Part shown: positions 1 through 7,915 of the stretch, in pieces
Layout of the letters: every line of letters starts with the position of its first letter
Numbering within the stretch: position 1 is the stretch's first letter
The notes under the pieces: generated by a model
Database searches by the model: none
The model's input: only the letters and a program-made list of their open reading frames with translations
What the model was told of the DNA's origin: nothing
Position numbers and translations under genes: made by a program
Assembly (NCBI RefSeq): GCF_020091405.1
Contig: NZ_CP081903.1
Span: forward strand, 620,001 to 684,000
Source: Bacteroides cellulosilyticus
Lineage (GTDB): Bacteria; Bacteroidota; Bacteroidia; Bacteroidales; Bacteroidaceae
DNA length: 64,000 nt
Direction: 5' to 3'

Positions 1-801
1 TTTCCCTTTACAATTAATAGCGTTTACCGCTTTAGCGATTTTAGCTATAATTTTCCACCTTCCTGAACCAATATTTCCCATATAAATCATTCGGATTGGA
101 TGGTTAATAGTATGCACCCTCTTTCTATCTGAGAAATCATAACCTTTATAAAGAACCTTACATATCTTTCCAAAACATAGGCTATATTCATACCTCATTT
201 GTTCTGTAATAGTATAAAGCATCATACATTGTTTTGCACATTTATAAATAGCATGTCTTTCAATAAAAACTTTTATCCAAAAAAACGGTGAGAATGAAAG
301 TTTTTTTAACGAATAATGATCATCCCAAGGATATGTAATCAAAGGTACATTAAACTTCTTACTAATATAGGTCATCAAATTATTAGAAACAGGCATTCGC
401 CCAAGAGGACCGAAAACAATATCCGGAGCAAAATTTTCTACAAAAGAGTCTAATTGCGAAGATTTCCAATTACCTAAAATACCTATTAAATCTTGTAATA
501 ATAGGAATAACTCCCAGCGCAAACTCCTTACCTTATTATAGCTATTCGACAATTGTTTCTTTTTAATACTTTGAAGAGTAATCTCTTTACCTGTATATTT
601 TCTCGTTAAAATCCTTTTCGCTAACAGACTTTCTGAGATATGATAATAACGCTTCACCAGTTGATTATTAGGAGGGTCATCTCTAAAATAAATATTAGCA
701 AATTCAATTTGATTATCCATTCCTCGAAATATGTTAGATAAAGTATTCCCAACGCTAATATCATCATTCCAAGGCAGATAAGATACAACTAAGATTTTCA
801 T
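1..801 (-). CDS. Glycosyltransferase, GT-B fold (partial, C-terminus outside window)
   Basis: An open frame of 267 codons runs from ATG at 801 to the window edge without a stop. The product begins MKILVVSYLPWNDDISVGN, the first beta strand and glycine-containing loop of a GT-B glycosyltransferase N-terminal domain. Further on it reads FAPDIVFGPLGRMPVSN and then IRMIYMGNIGSG, the usual opening of the C-terminal donor-binding domain. The conserved E-x7-E donor motif would lie beyond the window. It is the most promoter-distal gene visible in the capsule operon and starts 64 bp after the GT4 gene. It probably adds one sugar to the capsule repeat unit at the cytoplasmic face of the membrane. Donor and linkage cannot be inferred. 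Confidence 0.75.
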   Translation of the reverse strand, partial: MKILVVSYLPWNDDISVGNTLSNIFRGMDNQIEFANIYFRDDPPNNQLVKRYYHISESLLAKRILTRKYTGKEITLQSIKKKQLSNSYNKVRSLRWELFLLLQDLIGILGNWKSSQLDSFVENFAPDIVFGPLGRMPVSNNLMTYISKKFNVPLITYPWDDHYSLKKLSFSPFFWIKVFIERHAIYKCAKQCMMLYTITEQMRYEYSLCFGKICKVLYKGYDFSDRKRVHTINHPIRMIYMGNIGSGRWKIIAKIAKAVNAINCKGK

Positions 802-865
802 TCAATACGCCTTATTACTTCACTTAATGCAATATAATATTACATTTTTCAATTAGTATATATAA

Positions 866-1945
866 CTACAATATTTTTCTATATACACATTCTGTTTTGG
901 CAGCTGTTTTTTTCCATGTAAATGTCTTCATTCTACTATATCCTTCTTCTTTCAAACAAGATAATAAACTGGAATCAGATATAGTTTTTGATATAGCAAC
1001 TTTCATATCTTCAACACTGTTTGGATCAAAATAAATAGCAGCATTTCCAGCAACCTCTTTAAAACACATTAGATTACTTATTATACAAGGACATCCACAA
1101 CGAAAAGCTTCAAGGATAGGTAAGCCGAATCCCTCACTCATTGAAGGATATATAAATGCTACAGCATTACACAATAGATTATTTAATTCTTCATTCGAAA
1201 CAAACATTTGATGAACCCTATCTTCAAGGCCTAACTGAAGAATCAATGACAACTCCATAGAATTAAAAGAAGTACCAGTACAAATTAAATGAACATCTTG
1301 ATCAATTAAGCTAAATGCTTTTAAAAACATGGGAAAGTTTTTATAAGAATTACGTGACCCTATATATAATATATAAGGTATATCAATTATCTTTTTTCCA
1401 GAACTATTGATAAGCGTCTGATCTATACCATGATATATTACAACTATTTTTTCATCTGGAATATTATAAAATGTCATCAAATCTCGTTTAGTTTCTTCAC
1501 TAATTGCAATAATAATATCTGAAGCTCTTATAATCCGCTTTCTTTTTTCAATTACCGTGGAAGCCTTAGGTAGTAACTTAGGATATTTTTCATGTGTCAG
1601 ATCATGCATAGTGGAGACTACAGGTTTTTTGACATGATTTATAAAATACGGATTCAAAAATGTAGGATGAAAAACATCATATTTAGCATTCCTTAGTATA
1701 TAAATGCTACGTGCTATATTCAAGATTTTAAAAATATTATCCTCCATCATGAATTGTTTATTAAATAAAGCAGTATGACACCGTGCATTTATTTCAGATA
1801 AGTAGATATTTTTACTAAACAATGTAGGAAGTACTACCTCAACATCATCTGAAAAATTTTTTATCAATTCCGTATGATAACGACTCACTCCGCCAACACA
1901 TTGAGTAAAGGCCTGATAATCAAATAATATTTTCATTTTAAGCAA
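866..1945 (-). CDS. Glycosyltransferase family 4
   Basis: The 359-residue product has the features of a GT4 retaining glycosyltransferase. An N-terminal Rossmann domain carries the acceptor-side loop VGGVSRYHTEL near residue 17. The C-terminal domain opens with ILYIGSRNSYKNFP near 193, and the donor-binding motif SEGFGLPILEAF lies near 270 with the E-x7-E pair. There is no signal peptide or membrane segment, so the enzyme should act at the cytoplasmic face, transferring a nucleotide-activated sugar to the lipid-linked capsule repeat unit. It lies in the capsule operon between a decayed stretch and another glycosyltransferase. An alternative start three codons in (MKILFDYQAF) is equally plausible. 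Sugar specificity is unknown. Confidence 0.85.
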   Translation of the reverse strand: MLKMKILFDYQAFTQCVGGVSRYHTELIKNFSDDVEVVLPTLFSKNIYLSEINARCHTALFNKQFMMEDNIFKILNIARSIYILRNAKYDVFHPTFLNPYFINHVKKPVVSTMHDLTHEKYPKLLPKASTVIEKRKRIIRASDIIIAISEETKRDLMTFYNIPDEKIVVIYHGIDQTLINSSGKKIIDIPYILYIGSRNSYKNFPMFLKAFSLIDQDVHLICTGTSFNSMELSLILQLGLEDRVHQMFVSNEELNNLLCNAVAFIYPSMSEGFGLPILEAFRCGCPCIISNLMCFKEVAGNAAIYFDPNSVEDMKVAISKTISDSSLLSCLKEEGYSRMKTFTWKKTAAKTECVYRKIL

Positions 1946-2203
1946 CCAATAATAAAAGCAATTCTACTGTGCACCTAGTATGCATTATACATTCCTCTAA
2001 TCGCATTGAATATTTTTATTAATTCAGACTCACGTTATATTCATTGATAAAAGTAAAATATAATCAATTTCAAACTAAAATAAGCTTTATTGAAATATCT
2101 GGAGTACATTAATCGTTCATAATCCGTTCATCTTACAAATCTCAATAAGAGAGTAAATCAAAAGAAATTCTTAGCTGCCCTTCTCTAAGCGCAAAACTAA
2201 CAA

Positions 2204-2490
2204 TTATTCTAACTTAAATGAATAGCTTTCATCACATGTTCGGTAGGTATTATTATCAAGCGCCAACTTACTATTATTCACGTAATGACCTATAAAACTT
2301 CACCATCTCAACGATTCATCATAAAGAGAAAAATGCCCTCGCACCAAAGAAGTTCACGTAAATATAAAACCAACTTACTAGGTCAATAAAAGTTCCCCAG
2401 ATATAAAAAAGTAAAAATGGAAACAACACTTTTAAAATAACCTGCAATCACCCAAAACATATTGTACTGATACTTGCCATTCAGAATCTA
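2204..2490 (-). pseudogene. Decayed coding remnant in the 800-bp gap of the capsule operon
   Basis: The gap 1946-2745 has no intact gene, but minus-strand translation between about 2490 and 2204 gives protein-like pieces in successive frames. The first is ILNGKYQYNMFWVIAGYF followed by a hydrophobic run ending at a stop at 2383. The second, in another frame, includes YVNFFGARAFFS. The third ends LALDNNTYRTCDESYSFKLE at a stop at 2204. The hydrophobic content suggests a former membrane protein or the tail of a glycosyltransferase. The family cannot be named, and A+T-rich DNA easily mimics membrane segments, so this is a weak call. I see nothing else in 1946-2203. Confidence 0.3.
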
Positions 2491-2615
2491 AGTAATCATA
2501 GCTACAACCACAGCTATTTATTTTTCATACAAGCCTGTTATATAAAAATTATTATGCAAAAGATAAAATATATAATTAGATCAAAAACAACATACATTAG
2601 GTACAATACTTAAAT

Positions 2616-2747
2616 GAGAGTGTGTCAAAACTGAATAAAAGAACGCAAATTACCCGAATTACGCAAATAACAAATCGGATAAGTTTTGATTATCGGAAGT
2701 ATAGAAAAATATTATTTGCGTTCTAATCTTCACTTTAACACACCCTC
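2616..2747. repeat. 132-bp palindromic element (MITE/REP-like) inside the capsule operon
   Basis: The ends form imperfect inverted arms. The left arm (2616-2650) begins GAGAGTGTGTCAAAACTGAA and ends AGAACGCAAAT. The right arm (2714-2747) begins ATTTGCGTTCT and ends with the complement of GAGGGTGTGTTAAAGTGAA. The inner AGAACGCAAAT/ATTTGCGTTCT match is perfect. The middle is A+T-rich and has no coding capacity. The right edge supplies the TGA stop of the GT2 gene at 2746. It may be a small non-autonomous transposable element or an intra-operon hairpin that affects RNA stability. Confidence 0.65.
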
Positions 2748-3714
2748 AGTAATTAGTTTTTTTTATTTTCAATCTATAGTAGAAACCTGATATAAAAGAT
2801 CTCAATATCAATAAATAACTTAAACTATAAATATCACGCAATTTAACCCAATACCAAAGATTTGAAAAAGTATTTTTTACCAAATCACGGGCAATAATGG
2901 CATACCTAAGTTTACAGAAACGTTCTTGCAATGATTTCTTCAGTAATTTCCAATATAGCTTATCTTCACTATTTATTGGTTCTTCTGACAAAAACTGCTC
3001 ATACCACTTCCAAATCTCTACCGTAGCCTCCATCAATACTTTCCCATTCCCATTATTAGAAATTGTCTGACTATTAATGCGGTATTGAAAAACTGCATTA
3101 TTAATATTCGCAATTCCATTTTCTTTTGCCGCAATTGCTACAGAAATATCATCACTACATAAAGCAAATGGAATCTTAAAAAAACCATTATGCTCCCGAA
3201 GAGTAGATACCTTAAAAAGAAAATCACCTATATATTGAACCCGTCCATTCCACCTATACCAAATCATCGAATATACAGACTCAAATCGAGGTCGTTCCTC
3301 TTGCTTTTTTATTACTTTAGAGTTTTCATCTATAATTTCTGTCCTTGCATGGTAAACATTAAGATGAGGAAATAATTTTATTAATTTATAATACTCTTCA
3401 AGACAATTGGGCTTCAATTTATCATCATCACCCATGCAAATTATGTAATCTCCAGTAACATAATTTAGACATATATTCCAATTATCCACCACATTCAACG
3501 CCCCACAATTTCTCTTGTTTTTATAGTAATGAATTCTAGAATCATGATATGTATTTAACACAGAATCTAAATCCTCAGGCGAGGCATCATTTACAACAAT
3601 CAGCTCAAAATCAGCATATGTCTGTGCCAGAACACTGTCAATGCATTCTTGAAGAAAACTCCGCTTATAAGCTGGGATAGTTACACTAAATTTCATAGAA
3701 TTTATCTCTTTCAT
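2746..3714 (-). CDS. Glycosyltransferase family 2
   Basis: The 322-residue product is a GT-A inverting glycosyltransferase. It has the nucleotide-binding strand FSVTIPAYKR near residue 9, VVND at 40-43, and the metal/donor motif GDDD at 95-98. A hydrophilic C-terminal region of about 150 residues has no clear membrane helix. Met7 (MKFSVTIPAY) is as good a start as Met1. The stop codon lies inside the right arm of the palindromic element 2616-2747, so the 3' end may have been reshaped by its insertion. It is part of the capsule operon, just after the polymerase gene. Its substrate is not predictable. Confidence 0.85.
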   Translation of the reverse strand: MKEINSMKFSVTIPAYKRSFLQECIDSVLAQTYADFELIVVNDASPEDLDSVLNTYHDSRIHYYKNKRNCGALNVVDNWNICLNYVTGDYIICMGDDDKLKPNCLEEYYKLIKLFPHLNVYHARTEIIDENSKVIKKQEERPRFESVYSMIWYRWNGRVQYIGDFLFKVSTLREHNGFFKIPFALCSDDISVAIAAKENGIANINNAVFQYRINSQTISNNGNGKVLMEATVEIWKWYEQFLSEEPINSEDKLYWKLLKKSLQERFCKLRYAIIARDLVKNTFSNLWYWVKLRDIYSLSYLLILRSFISGFYYRLKIKKTNY

Positions 3715-3757
3715 TATTCCGATCTAAATCAATCCCTTTGAATATACATTATAAAAA

Positions 3758-4996
3758 TTATTCATAATCATTTTTTGTTGTAACTAAAATAGCAACAAAT
3801 AGCGCGATAAAAACTTTCAATGAAAATGCACCTGTTAAGAGTGCATATGCAAAATAAGCAATCAGATAAAATAGCACTGTATAATTTTGAGTAAGCCTAG
3901 AAAGCTTAAAAAACGAATAGAATAAAAAAGGATAGACAACAAATAATCCCCACATTCCCCCTTCTGTATAGGAAGAGAATATCAAACTTTCAAAGCCTAA
4001 AAGAACAGGATGGAGCCCATGCAAATTAATGTAATGCCTAATCCACCCCAATCCATTGCCAAATATTTCATTATTTCCAACAATTCTTTGCAAGCCACGA
4101 AATTGTTCTTCTCGCATAAAAATAGACGAGCCTACAACATCTTCACTACGACTCATAACATCCAACGATGATAGAAAATCATCAATATTAGGAATGAACG
4201 GAATAATCACTAATACCAAAACTGATAGAATAAGCAAAGATTTGAATTTATATTTGTAATATAAAGAGAATAACAATAAAGCAAAAGCAGGAACAAGAGC
4301 AGAACGAGATCCTGTTAAGACAATACTTATCAATAGCATTAAAATAACACATAGTTTCCCTTTATCAATTTTCACTTTTTGATTAATATCCACTAAACAG
4401 TATCCTAATAAAACCAGTAACTCTCCTCCTAAAAACACAGGATTACCCAAATGACCTCCGACTCGCCCTTTAAGTCCTCTAACTTCTGCAAGAGACGTTT
4501 CTATATAGTCTAAATCATTCGTAAAAGAAGCAACAAAAAGCATATATGGATTAGAGTCTGTTACATAACAATAAATCGTATATAATGATACGATCACAGA
4601 AGATATGTAAACGCATTTTTTTATTATGTTTTCTATCTTTTTATCACAAGCTAAGATAGCAAACGAATAACCATAAAATACAATTAAAATAATATTTTTA
4701 ATACCAACAAAATAGAACTCTATATCATAAAATAATATGGACATAATATTCCCCAAAAACGATAAGAAAAAAAACATTCGAAACATAGAATGTACTTTTC
4801 TTACCATTACTTGGTCTAAACCAATCTTCTCATGTAGCATGAATGCCAGGAGTACATTCAAATATAAGAAAATGTTATAAAGAGCACTTCCTATCAGCGT
4901 AATCTGTGGAAAACAAAGAAAGAAAAATAAAGATAGAAATACTGAAATAAGAGATATTTTACGAATAATAGAGATTTCCATAACTGAACTTCCCAA
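3758..4996 (-). CDS. Wzy-like O-antigen/capsule polymerase
   Basis: The 412-residue protein is almost entirely hydrophobic, with roughly ten to twelve predicted membrane segments and one larger loop around residues 275-330. The segment LTGSRSALVPAFALLLF near 227 matches the conserved GSR region of O-antigen ligase/polymerase (Wzy_C-type) proteins. With a flippase and Wza/Wzc-like genes in the same operon, it should polymerise flipped repeat units on the periplasmic face (Wzy-dependent pathway). These proteins diverge rapidly, so the call rests on topology, the GSRSA segment and context. Met6 is an alternative start. Confidence 0.75.
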   Translation of the reverse strand: MGSSVMEISIIRKISLISVFLSLFFFLCFPQITLIGSALYNIFLYLNVLLAFMLHEKIGLDQVMVRKVHSMFRMFFFLSFLGNIMSILFYDIEFYFVGIKNIILIVFYGYSFAILACDKKIENIIKKCVYISSVIVSLYTIYCYVTDSNPYMLFVASFTNDLDYIETSLAEVRGLKGRVGGHLGNPVFLGGELLVLLGYCLVDINQKVKIDKGKLCVILMLLISIVLTGSRSALVPAFALLLFSLYYKYKFKSLLILSVLVLVIIPFIPNIDDFLSSLDVMSRSEDVVGSSIFMREEQFRGLQRIVGNNEIFGNGLGWIRHYINLHGLHPVLLGFESLIFSSYTEGGMWGLFVVYPFLFYSFFKLSRLTQNYTVLFYLIAYFAYALLTGAFSLKVFIALFVAILVTTKNDYE

Positions 4997-5025
4997 CAGA
5001 ATACTAATTAAGAAAAAGATCTTTT

Positions 5026-6564
5026 TTATTTTCTAAATAACTTCAAATCAACAATATGCAACCCACAAAGGAGTGCTAAATATGGTATAAGCCACAATAA
5101 CGATTTTATTATACAAATACTTATATATTGCAGACGCTCATCAAATATAGAAAACCATTCCATCTTCATAGGTATTAAAGATGCAAGAACGAGCATCAGC
5201 AGAGATATTAAAGTGGGAACAATAAAACAGCGGAACATTCTCCAGCGGCTTAAGTTAACTATTTTTTTATAGTAAACTATATAATACAATCCAATGACAA
5301 TAAGTATATAAACAAGATACCCTACAATAGCAGAACCAACTTCGTAACGTGAACACAATACAATATTTATCACTATGGATAAAACACAAGCAATAGCCGA
5401 AGTAATGATTAGCAATTTCATGCGTCCATATGCCATTATGAGTGCATTACAAGGAGTCGTATGTATTTGCATTAAAACAATCAAGCACCAAACTATCAAC
5501 CATTTAGAAAGGTTAGCATACCCAACACCCACATAAGCCGACAAAACCTCAGAAGCACAAAAAATAAAAGGAATGCAAAGAATGTTTGCAAGGACGGTTG
5601 TCAACGTAGTCCACCTATAAGCAAAGTGCTCTATTTCTTGTTGATTATTCTGAGCTACCATTTCAGAGACCTTCGGAAGAAATATGCCAGAAAAGGTTCC
5701 TCCGATCAAAATGATTAACTGAGGGATAACTTCTAAAATACGATACTCTGAAACAGTTTCAGCACCATTACTAGAGAATATACTAAGTATTATAGGGCGA
5801 GATTGTGTAGCAGTTACTTGGAAGAGTGAAAGAGTAAAAATCGAAAGACTGAAGGTCAGTACTATTCTAAATTCTTTCCAATAAGCAGCCGGTTTCAAAC
5901 TGTCAATAAGCTGTTCTTTCCGGCATTTTATAGCATAAGGTAACAATAGTAAGGCTAAAAGGGCAGTTAAGCAGAAAAAATAAACAGAAAGAGACAGATT
6001 TAACCACAATACAACAAGAACGAGAAGCATTTTTAATAAAATTTGCCCACATTGTACTTGCATTGTAAAACCTATTTTCTTGTCGGCTATCAGCAACTGG
6101 TTAAAAACCGTAGTTATCCAACTAAAAATAGAAAATATAGCAATTATAAATAAGCACATTCGTAATTGGAGAAACTGCTCATGGGTAACAGAAAACAATT
6201 CTTCCCCAAATAAAGCCAAAGCGACAAGAGCTATTACATTAACACACGCTACTAACAAATAAAATGAAATATTTGTCCGTGCAACCTGATATATCAAAGT
6301 TTGTTTTCCTTCTGCCTTCCATAAAGAAAAGAATTTTACAGTACCAGTATTCATTCCCAAATCTAATAAATGCATATAGCCATTGCAGGCAGTTGCTATA
6401 GACAAGATACCATATTCCGCCTTACCATAATATCCCAACAGCAATGGAACGGAAATAAATCCCAAAATAGCATTGAGTATTTTAGCTAAAGTACTCCAAA
6501 AAAAAGATGAAATATAATAGTTGTTTATCCCCATTTTACTCCCACTAACTGAGTGTCTTATCAA
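5026..6564 (-). CDS. Wzx-like polysaccharide flippase
   Basis: The 512-residue integral membrane protein has about 12-14 predicted helices, the usual size and layout of the polysaccharide transport (MOP/PST) family. The N-terminus includes FFWSTLAKILNAILGFISVP, a typical Wzx first helix. It should move undecaprenyl-diphosphate-linked capsule repeats across the inner membrane. The reading frame overlaps the end of the upstream pyruvyl-transferase gene by 20 bp if Met1 is used. Met11 (MGINNYYISSF) is a good alternative that would remove the overlap. It is part of the capsule operon between pyruvyl transferase and polymerase. Confidence 0.85.
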   Translation of the reverse strand: MIRHSVSGSKMGINNYYISSFFWSTLAKILNAILGFISVPLLLGYYGKAEYGILSIATACNGYMHLLDLGMNTGTVKFFSLWKAEGKQTLIYQVARTNISFYLLVACVNVIALVALALFGEELFSVTHEQFLQLRMCLFIIAIFSIFSWITTVFNQLLIADKKIGFTMQVQCGQILLKMLLVLVVLWLNLSLSVYFFCLTALLALLLLPYAIKCRKEQLIDSLKPAAYWKEFRIVLTFSLSIFTLSLFQVTATQSRPIILSIFSSNGAETVSEYRILEVIPQLIILIGGTFSGIFLPKVSEMVAQNNQQEIEHFAYRWTTLTTVLANILCIPFIFCASEVLSAYVGVGYANLSKWLIVWCLIVLMQIHTTPCNALIMAYGRMKLLIITSAIACVLSIVINIVLCSRYEVGSAIVGYLVYILIVIGLYYIVYYKKIVNLSRWRMFRCFIVPTLISLLMLVLASLIPMKMEWFSIFDERLQYISICIIKSLLWLIPYLALLCGLHIVDLKLFRK

Positions 6565-7738
6565 TAGTGCTCTTTATTTGATCAATAAACAATTTCATCT
6601 CACTCTCTTTGTGATTTTTAAGCGCTTTCTCACATAGATCACACAAATTATATTTTGTAACATATTTAGGTTCAATTATTAAATTCGATGCATAAATCAT
6701 ATTCATAAACGTAACAAATTTACGGTCTGCATTTAGACTAATGACAGGTGTATTACTTCGGTATGCCATAATAAGACCATGTAGATTTTGAGATATAACT
6801 AATCTAGATTCTCCCAAGACCTGTTGTAATTCAAATACATTTTTGGGAATAAAGAGTTCCGCACATACATCCCTATATATCAATGAATTATAAACAAACA
6901 AAGCTATTCCTATTTGTTCATACCAAAGTTGTGTAACAGCTACAATTATTTTTGAATCATTACTTTGGGATATTCTTTTTATGTTTTCACATAAATTGTC
7001 TATATTATCCATTATATCTTTTCTGAATGGCACAACAACTATTTGTTTTTTCTTTCTGTAAAAGGACTCCTCATATAATGCCAAATCTGGAATAGCTTCT
7101 TCTTGGCATTCTATCCCCATGTTTTTTGTATCATTAATGGACTCTACATCTCGATAAAAGATACCATGCATTAAAGAACAAATCTTTTTAGCTACACTAA
7201 AGCTACCTTTGGAAATGAAAGGTCCAATTGTTTGACCAATAAGATAACATTTTAATCCCTGCTTATTGGCAATAGTAGATTCAATATACTTTGCTATAGC
7301 CATTTCTGTCCATTCATTCAAATAACCACCACCTGACATTATATACAGACTTGCAGATTCACAAAGATATTTGAAAGATTCTATAGCATCAGCATTTTGT
7401 TCTGAACATATTTCATTTAATAATAAGTCGCTCTTTATAGCATTCTTTACTTTTATCTCGTATTTGTTTATTTTCCTTTTTATGTACTGCTTTATTTTCA
7501 AAGAAATATTCATTGAAACATTAATGCGCACATCTCCAAATTTTTTTTTAAAGATAGATTCTTCAATTTCAATCTCTGATTGATCCAATAATATTTGCTC
7601 TGTTTCTTTCACATTATTTGTCAACACTACAATATTCGACAATGGATATTTCCACTTTAGTATCTTTATCGAAGCCAACAATATGGCATCATCTCCCAAA
7701 TTACCAAATCCCCATCCACCTGATAAAATAATTCTCAT
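6545..7738 (-). CDS. Polysaccharide pyruvyl transferase family protein
   Basis: The 397-residue product begins MRIILSGGWGFGNLGDDAIL, the glycine-rich N-terminal motif of the polysaccharide pyruvyl transferase (CsaB/PssM) family. The C-terminal half carries SRLVISQNLHGLIMAYRSNTP, the conserved histidine region of this GT-B-like fold. Family members transfer pyruvate from phosphoenolpyruvate to a sugar, forming a ketal and giving the polymer negative charge. It is cytoplasmic, with no membrane segment. It lies between the tyrosine-kinase gene and the flippase, so it probably decorates the capsule repeat before export. Some family members act on other substrates, so pyruvylation of this capsule is an inference. 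Confidence 0.85.
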   Translation of the reverse strand: MRIILSGGWGFGNLGDDAILLASIKILKWKYPLSNIVVLTNNVKETEQILLDQSEIEIEESIFKKKFGDVRINVSMNISLKIKQYIKRKINKYEIKVKNAIKSDLLLNEICSEQNADAIESFKYLCESASLYIMSGGGYLNEWTEMAIAKYIESTIANKQGLKCYLIGQTIGPFISKGSFSVAKKICSLMHGIFYRDVESINDTKNMGIECQEEAIPDLALYEESFYRKKKQIVVVPFRKDIMDNIDNLCENIKRISQSNDSKIIVAVTQLWYEQIGIALFVYNSLIYRDVCAELFIPKNVFELQQVLGESRLVISQNLHGLIMAYRSNTPVISLNADRKFVTFMNMIYASNLIIEPKYVTKYNLCDLCEKALKNHKESEMKLFIDQIKSTIDKTLS

Positions 7739-7915
7739 AAATTCAATAAATCATAGTAAATATATAATTTTCACATAGTCAATAAATAGAAATTCCTAGA
7801 TCAAACTTACAGAAAAAAACAGCAATATCTAATATTATATTTTTATATAATACTAAACGACTTCAAATAAAATATTTTTTGAGAGAAATACGCTCTATAA
7901 AATATTTCTATAAAT

